NCBI GenBank assembly: GCA_036365145.1
Contig: JAEOAD010000004.1
Location: 50,428,501-50,492,500, forward strand
Direction of reading: 5' to 3'
DNA from: Orientallactaga sibirica
Taxonomy: Eukaryota > Chordata > Mammalia > Rodentia > Dipodidae
Length of the DNA: 64,000 bases
Position 1 is the first letter of the stretch. Each line of letters starts with the position of its first letter. Under the pieces are notes generated by a model, which saw only the letters and a list, made by a program, of their open reading frames with translations, did not search any database and was not told the DNA's origin. A program made the translations under genes and the position numbers. Of the stretch, positions 33,035 to 45,506 are shown in pieces.

Positions 33035-35807
33035 GAAAGAAAAACTCATAACCTTTGGTCTCTTAATATCATTTATCAAAATTCATAAAACAAGAACTTG
33101 GAAATCATTACCACAGTGGAGGCTTTTTGTGTCCATGAACGTCTAGGACCCTAACTTCTGCGTTACAGCCTAATCAAAAGTTGAGAAAAGCTCCCTTGCT
33201 CTCAATTACATCCAATATTCCTGTATCCCCATGAGAAAGAAAAACTAAAAAATAAAAACGAAGACTCTTCTCTTCCCATGCAGCCTCTTGTAGACCTCCA
33301 TTGTTTAGCTTGCTTAGCTTGCTTAGCTGTTTTCTCTCAAAGTTAAAAAATGATTTTTGGTCTTCCTTCTGAGTCCACTTTTAAATTTCTTTATCAATGA
33401 GATTAGGAATCCACCAAGGGAAAGACGAATTCCGTGATAACAGTTCAACCACTTGAAAGAAGCTGAGCAAGCTAGGAAGCAGAAACCTAACACTAGAAGG
33501 TGGCAATTGGAAATGACAGTAACGTATAGGTAATTTTATTTAAGATTTTTTTTTTGCCTTGAAAATTGGTAAGATTTTTTTTGTCTGTGTTCTAGATAGT
33601 GAGCAAGGGAGAAATAGCAGCTGCAAGATCCATCTGTTTTTAAATTTTACTTCTGCAGTCAAATTTCTAATACCAGTGTGCAGACAATGGAGACACTCGC
33701 CTTTTTTTATACTCTGTCTCTGCAGTCTCTTTTTAGTAGTAGTGAACAATGGAACCATAGTTCCATCGTCTTAAAAAAAAATAACAATTCTATTTTCTTA
33801 AGTCTGAAGACACTTATTCACAAAGGAAAAAGAATAGCAGTTTTTTTCTCTTTTGTACTTGTATTTAAATTTTCATGAGAAGTAATAATGTATCCCATTC
33901 AATTTGATATTCCCTATCTATGAGAGGCACAAAAATGAGATCTTTCACATCAAAACAGAAAACAAAATAGTTACTTGTTAAAATATTTAAAATGAGATCA
34001 TGACTGTAACATATTTTTTAGTGTATTATTCTCCAAAGTGATTTAGAGAACTTGTTCATAAAATGTCCTTCAGATGTTTCCCTAAAACTATAATAAAGAT
34101 GCCAGAATTACACTGTAGCTCAAGCTAACAATATGACATTTTAATTAAGAATATATATTTAAGTTTTGTAAGTAAAATATAGACTATCATGGCTAACTTG
34201 AAGGAGAATAACTGCTTATATAATAACATAGGCCTGGCACACTAATAGAGTCCTTTTTCCTAAGCTTATTCACAAGAATGTCCTATGATTATATCACAAA
34301 ATAAAGAAGTAGCATAAATAATTTTTAAACTTAATGTTGAATGTCATTAGTATTCTTGTAATAGTAAAGGATTAAATTGTAAGGACATGTTTAGTTTAAA
34401 TAAAATCACTGAGTTTTTACCATATTTAGGGCTAATAGGAAAAACATACAATAGAGGTTTTTTTTTTTAATTTTAAAGTAAATTAATATGCTGAAAGTAG
34501 AAAAGAAGAAAAGAGTGAGAGATAAGAGGTTTTATGCATTGAGAATAAGGCTTGTCCGTCTCCCAGAAATAGAGAGCCCAAACCCATATTTTTCTTAGAG
34601 TAATCTCTTAGATGAGGTTTTCATTACTTCTCACATGTCTCCTATGTCTATCTGTTTATTTCCAGCTTTGACCTTATTGATCTTTCTTTCAGCAATATCC
34701 AACTCTCTTGTCCAACTAAAATAATGTGGATGGCAAGTATCTATTATTAATAGAATAATCAAAGCCATGCCTGTTTGAAGATTCTCCACTAATCGCCCCC
34801 CCATATCTGACCCAATACACGTTTGACTATCAAGTAAAATCTTTGAAATGTATTTTTAGCAGACTACTACTTTCTGCCATTCCTTAAAAGTAACCATCTT
34901 TCTAGCCCACTCTCTGCTATTTTTAAGTGGATCTCATCAAATACCATGTGAAGCCTATGGGAGAGTTACAGCAGAGTTTCTGCCACTTTTCCATAAGCTA
35001 TGTGCAGCCCTTACCAATGTTATGGGAATGTGCATTGATTTAGGTCCTTACTTTATTTATTCTGAAACTAACAAAGTTCATCTAACCACTGCTAAGATGA
35101 AACACATCACTAGAGGCAACCTAGATCCATACACAGGAAAAAGAAACCAATCAAAGACTGGGTGTTCTTCAGGAATAGTCCAGTTGTTCAAGTGCTTCAT
35201 GGATGGTTTCAGTCCATCATTCAAACCTCTGTGATCCTGAACACTCAAGAGCCTGGGACTGCCAGCCCAGGAAGATCTTCCTATTATTTATCCATTGTAC
35301 CTATCCAGACAAAGCAAAAGGATTTCAACCAGCTAGCAATTGGTATCATATTCCAGACCATTGGCATCCTAATTTCCTTAGGTCCTTGACACCCATCTGA
35401 CATATGGCTCTTATTTTGGTCACTATAATTCATCATACTAAACTACAAGTGTCTCTTGAGGTTTTCATCCTAGGTAAAAGGTATATGTTAAAACTCAGTT
35501 ACTCACTGACAGGGTAGAGACAGGTAGTGACATTGGAGAGTCTAGGTAGGTAGAAATACTTTAGATTTGAGCCTAGGAGATACTTTAGGGAAACATCAGG
35601 GCAGGCTTAATGCTTAGGGATGTGTAACCCATCACACATGACCCATCAAGGTCTCCAACCCAGTGCTTCCTCCCTGGTCCCAACAGAAAATTTCACTGGA
35701 GTAGTAGAGTTTGTAGAATCTTAAGTCACTCAGCCTCCAGAAGTCTTGCTGTACTTGTGTACCTGTGACCTCAGAGTGTGAACTCCAGTTCTTTCAGTCA
35801 TAGCACA
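33035..35807. other. Long unassigned stretch
   Basis: About 2.8 kb without a clear repeat, RNA or exon. It includes a ninefold unit 'gcttgctta' repeated about three times near 33308-33331. Several frames of about 70 codons (33540-33878, 35022-35400) overlap on both strands and have no recognised motif. A gene desert or intron is most likely. Confidence 0.4.
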
Positions 35808-35825
35808 AATATATATATATATATA
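35808..35825 (+). repeat. (TA)n microsatellite
   Basis: A short perfect run, followed by a few GT units. Confidence 0.9.
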
Positions 35826-35929
35826 ATGTGTGTGTATCTGTATATGTGTGTGTATTAAAAGAAAGATACTTAGCTGTAAGGTGTATTTCCAACACAAGAG
35901 TCATCCTGTTACAAGGTGGCTTTGTACAA

Positions 35930-36480
35930 TAATATAAAAGAATGTTCAATTTCACTAAACACCATATAAATACCAATCAAAACTACATTGAGATTCCATC
36001 CTACTCCAGACAGAATGATGGTCATTAAGAACAAATAACAATAAATGCTGGTGAAGATGTAAACAAACAAGAATACTTATATAGTGTTGGTTATAATGTA
36101 AACTAGGACAGCTTTTATGAAAGGCAGTGTGGAGGATTCAAAAACAATAACATGACTAAGCCATCATTGGGTATTTACCAAAAAAACTCCAAGTTAGCAT
36201 ACCACAGATATACTGGCACAAAAATGGAGATTGTAGCACTGTTCACAAGAGTTAAATTTTGGAACAAATACAGGTGTCCAAGAACAGAATAATAGATAAA
36301 GAAAGTATATATTAAATGGGAGATAAGATAATCATATTAAGTGAATTATGCTAAGCACTGAAATTAAATCATTGAATTTTTGTGTGCTTTCTCATTTGTG
36401 TACATATGAGATATATATATATAAAACTTGAATGTAGATATAAAGCTGTCTAAGGGGACAAAAGGGCAAATGCATATACA
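35930..36480 (+). mobile_element. Old L1, ORF2 end and 3' region, plus strand
   Basis: The L1 ORF2 tail is recognisable: 'attgagattccatcctactc', 'cagaatgatggtcattaaga', 'atgctggtgaagatgtaaac', 'cattgggtatttaccaaa', 'gtagcactgttcacaagag'. It continues into the 'ctttctcatttgtgtacat' part of the 3' region. No open frame. Older than the minus-strand L1s. Confidence 0.85.
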
Positions 36481-36690
36481 GTTTTTAGGTATCTTTTACT
36501 TGTCACTACATATAAAAGATGCTAATATATGCAACCAACTTATGAATATTTTCCTAATTATATTTGTCTCTTGTCAAAGAGAGGTATCTCTGGAGAAAAC
36601 AGAAAACAGCCTATGTTTTCTAAGGGTAGATTCAATTATGGAGAGTGGAAACAATTTAGATACCTGGATATCTCAAAGAGGTGGATGGTG

Positions 36691-37062
36691 TGATGGCTAA
36701 TTTCTGATTGTCAACTTAACAGGATTTAGAATCACTGTGGAAATAAATCTGTAGTCATAGCTATGAGGGATTTTCTAGGTTAGATTAGCTGAGGAGGGAA
36801 GAACCACTCTAACTGTGGAAAATGCCATCCTATGTGCTACATACCTAGAATATAAAGAAAGCTGAAAACTAACTGATCACTGGGGACTCATCACTCTCTA
36901 ATTCCTCTCTGCTGATGTAATGGTGTGATTCTGGCTTGATACCCCTATCAGGCTGTCTCATTATTACAGACTTCCTGTTCAAACTGTTTGACAATGAATA
37001 CCTTCCTTCCTTAGCTTGCTTCTGGTTGGGTATTTTGTCTCAACATGAAAGTAATTGATACT
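36691..37062 (+). mobile_element. LTR-type repeat, family not named
   Basis: It begins 'tgatggctaatttctgattg' and has 'ttagaatcactgtggaaata', 'ggattttctaggttagatta' and an end with 'ccttccttccttagcttgct' and 'gtattttgtctcaacatg'. This layout is that of a rodent LTR with the polyadenylation region near its 3' end. No target duplication found. Confidence 0.65.
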
Positions 37063-37067
37063 AATTG

Positions 37068-38266
37068 AGTCTTCCTCAAAATGAATGAATGAATCATTAA
37101 GACACACTTATCTGCATTGTGATCATCTCTGAAATGTTGCTTCATATATCTGACATAAAAATGCCTACATGAAGCTCTACTTCTGTGATGGAGAAAAGGA
37201 AGCTGAGGTAGTTATTAATACTTTTGCCTCCTGTTCCCTGGCCTTAATTTGAAGATATCATTTTGGTTTCTTCTCATTTACATGTTTAGAAACATCTCCT
37301 TAATCAATAATTTGTATCTACAACCTAGTTTTAATAATGCTTATTTGTCTTTGTATATGGACTAGTGCAAATAGCCAGAGAAAGAGCCTCTTTCTCTGGC
37401 TCCATGTGCTAAAAATAACCTCTATGTCTAACAGAAACAAAAGAAATCTGTGGGGCTTAATAACTGATAAAGAAAGGAATGCAATTTCCAGAAAGCCCTG
37501 AAAAGCAATGAGGAGTAAAATATCATTAAAATAAAGATAACTTCAAAACAAGAACATTCTTTTAAAGAGCCCTCTTGGAGGTAACCATAGGATGAAGGCT
37601 CATTTATCATCCTCCTACTCATCAGCTTATGAAAAATTATAGTATTAAAAGGGCCCACTGTGTCTTGTAGATAGAAAGTCAGAAAATCAATTTGTGAACC
37701 ATGGAAAGTCATGGCAAGTACTAGCAATGATGCAGTTTGTGAGATTTTTAAGCTTCTTCTGACCTACTCTTAATGGCATTGGGGAAGTAGCAAGCTTTGG
37801 ATCAAAATAACATTTTTATTTTGGTAGTTTTCATCTACAGAATTCAGGAATAGCTTTAATTCTTAGAGAAGCATTTTCTTGAAAGCTAAAATCAGTTATT
37901 TTGTCTTATTCCAAATTATATTTTCAAATTTATTTAATGTTAAAGACTAAAATAAAATTTGATTAAAAACAATTGCTAATTTTCTCCAGAAAGTGAATGT
38001 TTCTAATTAATTAAATATTGAAAAACTAGTAATTTTGATTCAACATTTCCAAACATCACCTATATCATAACGTTTACACATCTTTCTATAATTTTATATT
38101 TTGTTATTATGCTTTCATTACTTTCATTGCTAAAGTATTTGAAGATTATTTTTACTGATTCTGTGTTATGAAAAGTAGGAAAATATGGACGCTAGGAAAA
38201 ATAACAGTGTTGTAACACATCTAAACAATATATGATTATGTTGCAAGGCACTAAGTTTAAGTGAAA
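37068..38266. other. Unassigned AT-rich stretch
   Basis: No gene or clear repeat. The 99-codon minus-strand frame at 37428-37727 has no recognisable domain and normal flanks, and is likely chance. Confidence 0.4.
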
Positions 38267-38281
38267 AAATGAAACTCTAAG

Positions 38282-38441
38282 CCGGGCGTGGTGGTGCATG
38301 CCTTTAATCCCAGCACTCGGGAGGCAGAGGTAGGAGGATCACCATGAGTTTGAAGCCACCCTTAGACTACATAGTGAATTCCAGGTTAGCCTGAGCTAGA
38401 GTAAGACCCTACCTCAAAAAACAAAAACCAAACAAACAAAC
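38282..38441 (+). mobile_element. B1 SINE, young
   Basis: Near-consensus copy starting 'gccgggcgtggtggtgcatg' and ending in an (AAAC)n tail. A 15-bp perfect target duplication, aaatgaaactctaag, is at 38267-38281 and 38442-38456. Confidence 0.96.
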
Positions 38442-38736
38442 AAATGAAACTCTAAGCACCAATTCAGAGACGGAAATAAATTATCTTCATTAAATAAATT
38501 GATTCAAAATAGTTTCCACCCTTGAAAGCACTTTTTGGCAAATATCAGTATCTACTGCCAAGCAGTATCAAAAAGATGAAAATGCTTCTGAGTAGCTTAC
38601 ATTTCTTTATGCTCATGTACAGATTTTCTAAAGAAGTTGTAATGTAGTGTCCCTAAGTCCGCCATAGTGTTCATTAATGGATCTGGAAATAAAAATTACT
38701 AAAATGAAAAACCACAAAAGAAAGATAAATTTTATG

Positions 38737-39232
38737 TGATGGCTAATTATTTTATGTGATTGATAATTTTATGTGTTAATTTGCCTGAGCAAAGGACTAT
38801 CCAGACAGCTGGCTGTGTTGGTATGTGACAATGTTTCCTGGTTCTGTAAAATGAGTCAAGATTGTATTAACCAATGCAGTGTTTATCACATAACCTACTG
38901 AGGACCTACACAGGACATAAAGGGCAGCAGATGGATAAACCTGTTCTCTGAATTGAGACGTCCATCTCTTTAGATCAGGGCTATTCCACCAGTATCTTTG
39001 GTTCTCAGGGTTTAGGTTAGACCTAGAACAATACATTGACTTCCCTGGACCTGCAGCATGATGACTGCAGATAAAGGGGCTTAGCCTTCACAGTTAAGTG
39101 AGACGATCTCTCAAAATGTTTCTGTATATATGTACACATATCTGTATGTAACTGTATGTATGAGAGATGTGTGTGTATGTGTGCTTGTGTGCCCGCAATT
39201 CTCTGGAGAATCATGATTAACATAGATTTTGA
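38737..39232 (+). mobile_element. Ancient LTR-like repeat
   Basis: 'aattttatgtgttaatttgc', 'cagacagctggctgtgttgg', 'ggataaacctgttctctgaa' and 'gcaattctctggagaatcat' appear in the order of a repeat found across eutherians, which I take for an old ERVL-type LTR. A GT/AT-rich region near 39120-39185 lies before the end. Confidence 0.55.
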
Positions 39233-39535
39233 TACCAATAGTGATTCTAAAGTATAAGAATGTTGAGGATCGCCTGCCTACATTAGCAATATGCACTCTT
39301 GTGAAAGTGATTGCTTACTTAGCAAAGGAAATGGAGAATATACCTAGTGATTTATAGTTTACCATGAATATTAGAGTCCTTAGATTGGAAGCCTGCAAGT
39401 TTGATGGTAGTAATTAATAAGTAGGTGAAAGCTTCAAGAATCGCTGGTGTATGTATACCTGAAACTCTTGCTGTATAGCCTCTTCATGACCAAAGTGAAG
39501 TCTCAAAAAAAAAAAAAAAAACCACTTAAAATGTG

Positions 39536-39711
39536 GGCTGGAGAGATTGCTTAGTGGTTAAGATGCTTGCCTGGACCCACGTAAGCCAGATGCACAAGGT
39601 GGTACATGCATCTGGAGTTCGTTTGTAGTAGCTAGAGGCCCTGGCACGCCCATTCTTTCTCTCTCTCTTCCTCTGCCTTGTTCTATCTCTCAAATAAATA
39701 AATAAATAATA
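39536..39711 (+). mobile_element. B2-type SINE, subtype A, B box deleted
   Basis: The head and A-box region are followed directly by 'cttgcctggacccacgtaag', so about 35 bases including the B box are missing. The body 'gcacaaggtggtacatgc', a CT run and an AAAT tail are present. The target duplication aaaatgtg is at 39528-39535 and 39712-39719. Confidence 0.92.
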
Positions 39712-39719
39712 AAAATGTG

Positions 39720-40309
39720 TCGCACCGCATTTGCAACTTCAGATATATAGTTCAAGTCATTCTTGAGACATAGAATTCACTAAAGAGAATCTAGTTTGAG
39801 TCTTGTAACTTTTGGTTCTCAATTCAGAGAAACTTGGTGTCATAGATTACCCAGCCAGATAGTTTTCCAGATAAGAGACTGAGTCATCTAGTTACCTCTA
39901 GTTATTCAGCTGGAATAGCTAGGCTCCTGAGGCCCATTTTATCAGTGGAAACAGATGAAATATTGCATATAAAGCCCCTGTACTTAATTTCTTCAATATT
40001 GATACTCTTCTAAATCCTCCAATGTTTCATAACCCTGGAAGACTTAAAAGTATCTGTGGAGGTTCTGCAATGCTAAACTATCAACACATACTTTTTCTAA
40101 TTAAAATAATTCACCTATGAAAACAAATATGGGATCTTTTTCACATCAAGAAACTTTTCAGTTCCAGAAACCAACTGGATCTCCACAATTTAATTTTGAC
40201 TCTAACTACCTAGATTTACAATTTCAGATGCCAAATGCAAATTCTAGGTGGCTGTCTGTACTTCTCTGAAGTGGTGTATAAAATAGATTTACTCTAAGAC
40301 CAACATTAC
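39720..40309. other. Unassigned stretch
   Basis: No gene or repeat family recognised. Confidence 0.4.
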
Positions 40310-40720
40310 ATTCAGTGATTTTCTATGACTCACAAAACTCAAGGAATAATTTATTTATTATAAGTTTATTATCAACTGTGTTACAAAGGACCAAAAAGAG
40401 CAAGATGAAAAGGTACCTGGCAGGGTACATGGAAAAGGGCACGAACCTCCTTCTATTCCTGCCCCAGGTACAACCCCTCCCCTGCACACCTATGTGCATA
40501 AAAACAAAAGCTCTTCAAAGCCAACCATGGAGGGATTTGAATAAAAGCTTCATTAAATCAGCATTGTAGTTTTTCTGGCTATCACCAGCTGTTATCTCTT
40601 CCTCAGAGGGCAGAGATTGAGACTGAAGTTTCCCATTTCTAATCATGGCCTGTTTTTTCAATGAATGGCCACACCCTAAAATTATCCAGGGTCCTCCAGT
40701 CACCAGACATCTCATTAGCA
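40310..40720. mobile_element. Ancient LTR-like repeat
   Basis: 'ctcacaaaactcaaggaata', an ATTT/TTATT block, 'ttacaaaggaccaaaaagag', 'cctaaaattatccagg' and 'agacatctcattagcacata' occur in the order of a eutherian repeat also seen at 8010-8385. The 84-codon frame inside (40315-40569) is a by-product. Confidence 0.5.
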
Positions 40721-40737
40721 CATAAAAAGACAATCTT

Positions 40738-40993
40738 GGGCTGGAGAGATGGCTTAGCAGTTAAGGCGCCTGTCTCCTAAGCCTAAGAACGCTGGTTCCA
40801 ATCTCCAGTGGTTCCAATCTCCAGGTCCCACGTTTAGCCATATGCAAAGTGACGTGAGGGCACAATGCTGCACTTGACCACAAGGGGGCGCACGCATCTG
40901 GATTTCGTTTGCAGCAGCTGAGAGGCTTCTGGCACACCCATCTCTATTTGTCTTCCTCTCCCTCTCTCCTCTGTCTCTCACCAAAAAAAAAAA
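40738..40993 (+). mobile_element. B2-type SINE, subtype B, B-box region duplicated
   Basis: Near-intact copy with the tandem 'ggttccaatctccag' pair, 'atgcaaagtgacgtgaggg', an intact CTCF-like core at 40878-40891, a CT run and poly(A). The target duplication aaaaagacaatctt is at 40724-40737 and 40994-41007. Confidence 0.95.
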
Positions 40994-41089
40994 AAAAAGA
41001 CAATCTTAACAATTCTGAGATTCTTAAAGTTTAGAAGGTCTTATTCTAGGAACTAAGAACTAAGATCCAACGTTTTAACATACCAAATT

Positions 41090-41190
41090 CCTAGTGTTGG
41101 AGGTAAAGCTCAATTGTAGAACATTTTCCTATCATGGGTGAATCTTAGCTTTGGTCTCCAGTACTGAAGAAATTAAAAATAAATGTTTTT
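41090..41190 (+). mobile_element. ID-like SINE fragment
   Basis: 'ttggaggtaaagctcaattg', 'agaacattttcctatcatgg' and 'ttggtctccagtactgaag' fit a decayed ID-type tRNA SINE with an A-rich end. Confidence 0.55.
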
Positions 41191-41601
41191 AGCAAAGGAT
41201 TAAAACTGAAGAATATAACAAAATATGTCCCTCTCACCTAATACCAAACAAGCTTTGGAAACGGACAGGGAAAGATCAAGTATATATTTCTTATCATGAA
41301 ATAAATGCCACTTCCCAGATTGTAGCTCATGTACTCTGATTTAACTAATCTTGGGAAAGACCTTGGTTTTTATGTTCTCAAAAGTATCTTAGATGATTGT
41401 AATGTTTAACCAATTAGAACAATTGTTTCTGCGTAAAGATTCTGAAATATTAATATAAAATAAAATAAACTATGGGTTTTATGAAGATAAAGATATTGAT
41501 TCAGTAGGTTTGAAGCAGGGTCTGAATCATAGCATTTCTTTTACTTTTTTTTTAAACCTTTGTGTATATGTACAAATACAAGCATACATGTGCCACCCAA
41601 T

Positions 41602-41606
<5 letters not shown>

Positions 41607-41643
<37 letters not shown>

Positions 41644-41655
41644 ATGTGTGTGTGT
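41607..41655 (+). repeat. (TG)n microsatellite
   Basis: About 24 TG units, broken once by GCATG near 41642. Confidence 0.96.
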
Positions 41656-41659
41656 CATA

Positions 41660-41917
41660 CGTCAAGTTTAGGTGCTGGTCCTAGCCTGCTACCTTGTTTG
41701 AAGGAGGGTCTCTTCTTGCTTACAGTTGGATTCATCAGACTGCTCCATGAGCTTTTGGGGATTTTTGTGTTTCTGCTAATCCATATTATTGTATGCTTGC
41801 TGGGATCACATACATGCTAACCACATCCACCTTTATGTGAGTTCTGGGGTTCAAAACTTTAGTCATCATGCTTGCACAGCAAGTTCTTTTACTTACAGAC
41901 CCATTTCCCCATGTCAG
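41660..41917 (-). mobile_element. B4-type SINE, old
   Basis: The right part is clear when reversed: 'gtgagttctggggttcaaaa', 'catcatgcttgcacagcaag' and 'acagacccatttccccatgt' match the tRNA-like end of B4. The (TG)n run beside it corresponds to its CA-rich tail. The L1 at 41931 inserted at its edge. Confidence 0.65.
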
Positions 41918-43059
41918 TTCTGCGTTTCTTTTTCATGTTTGTTATTGTTATTATTATTAACAGCATATTTCATATGGATACATTTTGTGTTGGTATCTTC
42001 TTTTCCTTTGTCCCTGTGCTCATTCCACTGGGGAGGCTCCTCAGTGGGGTTGCAGCTATTCCCTTATGTGCTGTGGGAGCAGCAGTCAGTTATTTCTAGG
42101 GGGAGGAATGCCTCTGGGCATGATGTCTCAACCTGTGGCTCTTACAACTTTTCTGCCCCATCTTCCGTAAAATTCGCTGAGGTGCAGTGGATAAATTTTA
42201 AGTCTACTTCAGTGATGACCTTTAGGAGCCTCTGGAGCTCTGCTTTGGTAGGTTTTGAGTATCCTCAGGGTCTGTGTCCTTCACCGTTGTGCTGATTATC
42301 AGGTTCAGCATGGAAGCAGCCCTCTTGTTCATCTCCCCAATTCCTCTGTGGTTTCAGCTATAGCTTGGTGAGGGGTAGTTTATCTCCTCCAGTCTTGCTA
42401 CTTTCTAAAAATAAAGAAGAGAGTCTCCAAAAAAATGAAGTCAGCATAGTTTAAATGGGATAAGCATTACTAATTTAGGGACAATTTGATGTATGTAACC
42501 CCTCTTTTAGCCAAAGACTAATGAAAGTTTGACTATAATCTTTAAAATCTAGTTTGAGTATAATCTTTGTCTCCATAGGATTCTGATCTGGTTCTCAACT
42601 CCAAATATGGGTTCCTTTACACTGAGCAGATCTCTTAGCTCATCAGAAAGCTATTGCTTACCCACAAAGGCTGTGTGCCACTATTGCACTGGTGTGTGCA
42701 CCCTGTTAGGGTGTTTGCTTATGAGTGGCTTAGACCTCTGGTTGCTTAGACCATTGTGGGCCACTTTCCTCCAGTAGCTCATGTAGGGCTTTTCCAGCAC
42801 TAGACAGGCTGTCTAAGGACTGGCTTTCTTCTGAACTCCAGCCAGGACTCTCCATTCTCTGTGTCAGCAGCATACGGTGTCTTCAGCAAGAGAGTCTTGG
42901 CTTTTGCCACAGGTGGGTAATCATGTGCTTTGATAGAAAGCTGTCTTGATTTGGGGACATTATAGGTCTCTCAAATCAACGCTCAATATGGGTAGTAACC
43001 AATCTCTGGTACTGGGAGTTACAGGCCAGAGACAAAAAAAAAAAAAAAATCTTTGAGCA

Positions 43060-44190
43060 TAGGCTTTATCTCATCATCTCCTGGGCACTACTTTCCAGGT
43101 GCTCCCCACCCCATAATCCTTTTGAGGGTTATATCTTTTAGGCTATCTGCCAAGATAAAGGATTCTATGGCACCAGCTCATTTTGGATTTAGTTTCATAT
43201 TTCTTCTCCCCATTCCCCTCCCCCCAAAGCCTTCCATCCCTATTGTCTGTGCCTTGAGTTGCCTATCAGCTATGTCAGCAAATTGAGCTGGTGCAGGTCA
43301 GGAACCACAGATAAGCTACAATGTATGGTGTTTGTTTTTCTGTGATTGTGTGAGTTTGCTAAGTAAGATCTGTTCCAAGTATGACATTTTTTTAAACAAA
43401 TTTAATTGTATCATTATTTCTTAGTGCTGAGTAGAATTCCATTGGATAAATCTACCACAACTTTGTTACCCATTCATCCAATGATGGGCATCTGGGTTGA
43501 TTCCAGTTCTTAGCTAATATGAATTGAGCAGCTGTAAACATGATTGAACAAATATGTCGGTAGTGATGCATGGAGCATTTAGAGTAACCACCCAGTAAAA
43601 GTATACCAGTATAGTCTGTTTGTAGCTCTATATTCATCTTTTTAGGGATCTCCATATTGATTTCCATACTGGTTGTACAAGTACACGTTCTCACCAACAG
43701 TGGATGAGGTTGCTCTTTCCCCACATCCTCACCAACATTTGTCATTGTTAGATTTTTTTCATGATTGCCATCCTTACTGGAATTTCATGTTTTTTTTTTT
43801 TTTTTTAATTTGCATTTCCCTATTGGTTAGGGATGTTGAACATTTTCTTAAGTGTGTGTTAGCCATTTGTGATTTTTTCCTCTGAGAACTCCCTATTTAG
43901 TTCTCTGCCCCATTTTGAAGTGACTTGTTTGAGTTTATATTGTTTAGTTTTTTAAGTTCTTTGTAGATTCTAGATATTAGGCTTCTGTTAGTTGTATAGC
44001 TAGCAAATATTTCTGTCTGGTTTTGATATTAGGGTGATTCTATCTTCATGAATGGAGTTGGGGAGGATTCCTAGGTCTCCAGTTATGTGAAACACTGTGA
44101 GTAAAATTGGTTTTAGTTCTTCAATAAAGGTTTGATAGAATTTGGCTGAGAAGCCATCCAGCACCATACCCCATAAAGCACCTCATCATA
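43060..44190 (-). pseudogene. L1 ORF2 remnant (end of the protein plus a short RT piece)
   Basis: The C-terminal part of ORF2 is identified by colinearity with 59370-60300, including the reversed 'cagctgagtagaattccat'-like block. A jump at about 44010 joins it to sequence matching 62140-62290, from the transcriptase domain. No continuous frame survives. Confidence 0.75.
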
Positions 44191-44199
44191 GCAGGGATT

Positions 44200-45506
44200 A
44201 AATCAAACCTCACAGTTATAACCTTGATGGTATTAACCCATGTATGGAGTTTTGTGCTTTCTTGTGTTTTGTACTTTTTTGAGCCTGGTCTAGTTTTGGT
44301 TATTGTGATATTCTTGTTGGCTCTTGAGATTGTTTGTTTGATGCTTCTGTGTGGAGTATTCCCTGAAGTATTCTCTGTAAGTTTGGCTTTGTGTTCATAA
44401 AGTCATAGAGTTAACTTTTATTCATGGAAAGTTTTCATTTCACAATCTATTATGAGGAATACTTTTGCTGGGTAGTATATGTTGGATTGGGAGTCAGAAG
44501 TTTTTAGACGTTGAAGTGTTCCATTCTAGGCCCTTCTCAGTTTCCACTGAGAAATCTGAGGTAATTCTGATGGAATTGCCTTTGTATGTAATGAATTGTT
44601 TCTATATTGCTGCTTACAGCACACTCTCTTTGTTTTCATTGTTAGAGTTTTAACTATGATGTATCTTGGAGTTTCTTCTTTGTTCTGTCTATTTGGTGTT
44701 CTGGGCTTCTTGTATCTGGATGGGCCTCTATTTTGAGAAATTGGGAAAATTTTCTTCAATAATTTTGTCGAATATGTTCTCTATGCCTCTGGCCTGGATT
44801 TTCTCTCCTTCTGGAATACCCATGATCTAGATGTTTGGTTGTTTTAGAGTATTTCACAGTCTCCTCCTATTCTGTTCACATGATTCTTTGAACTTAGCAA
44901 AGTTTTTGGCCTCCTGATCAGTTTCTTCTGTCTTGTCTTCCATATGAGATGTTCTGTCATCCACATGAGTAACTCTGTTAATGAGGGGTTCTAGAGAGGT
45001 TTTAAAAACTCTATTTGATTTACTTTTCTATTGTGTTATTTCACATCTTATCCTTCTCCTTTTTGAGGTATGATTTCACTTCTAGTTCTGATTTTCTTGA
45101 TGCTTCCTGGAATACATTTTTACATTTGATCAAGTCTTCATTAAGCTTAATTAATTGGTCATTGAGGTCTTCCATTTGTTGACTCACCTTCAATTCATTC
45201 ATATCTCTTTTGAGGCTTCTGACATTTTCTTATTAAGTTAAGCCTACTGACAAAAGTTGAATGCTCTAAGAGATGGTTCTGTTCAATTTCATTGGTATAC
45301 TTGTTGGTTTTTTGATGGTTTACTTCCAGTTCAGCAATTCTTTTGATCAGGGTGACATTGGTTGTTATGTTTCCATTTTGGGATTGAATTTATGTTGATT
45401 TCTCTATGATTTCATTAGAGGCTTCCATTGTGGGAATAGGCATCCTTGGTGGAGACCTCTCAGTTTTCTGACTTTTGTTCGTCTTTTTACATTGTGGTCT
45501 ACCCAT
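44200..45506 (-). pseudogene. L1 ORF1 remnant (RNA-binding coiled-coil protein)
   Basis: The start codon is at 45506-45504 and the protein begins MGRPQCKK. The start sequence is shared with the other L1 (62796). ORF1 proteins form trimers, bind L1 RNA and help target-primed reverse transcription. Here the frame is broken by several stops. A minus-strand stretch at 44759-44526 still shows the ORF1-type block 'TPRYIIVKTLTMKTKR' and 'TKAIPSELPQISQ', the RRM/C-terminal region. Later on, 'NIYYPAKVFL' resembles the usual ILYPAKL motif. Confidence 0.7.

Noticed and set aside
41789..42295. 168-codon open frame on the plus strand
   Set aside because: It runs from B4-like sequence into the antisense of the L1 3' UTR. 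It is noted only as part of the shared antisense frame and not as a gene.
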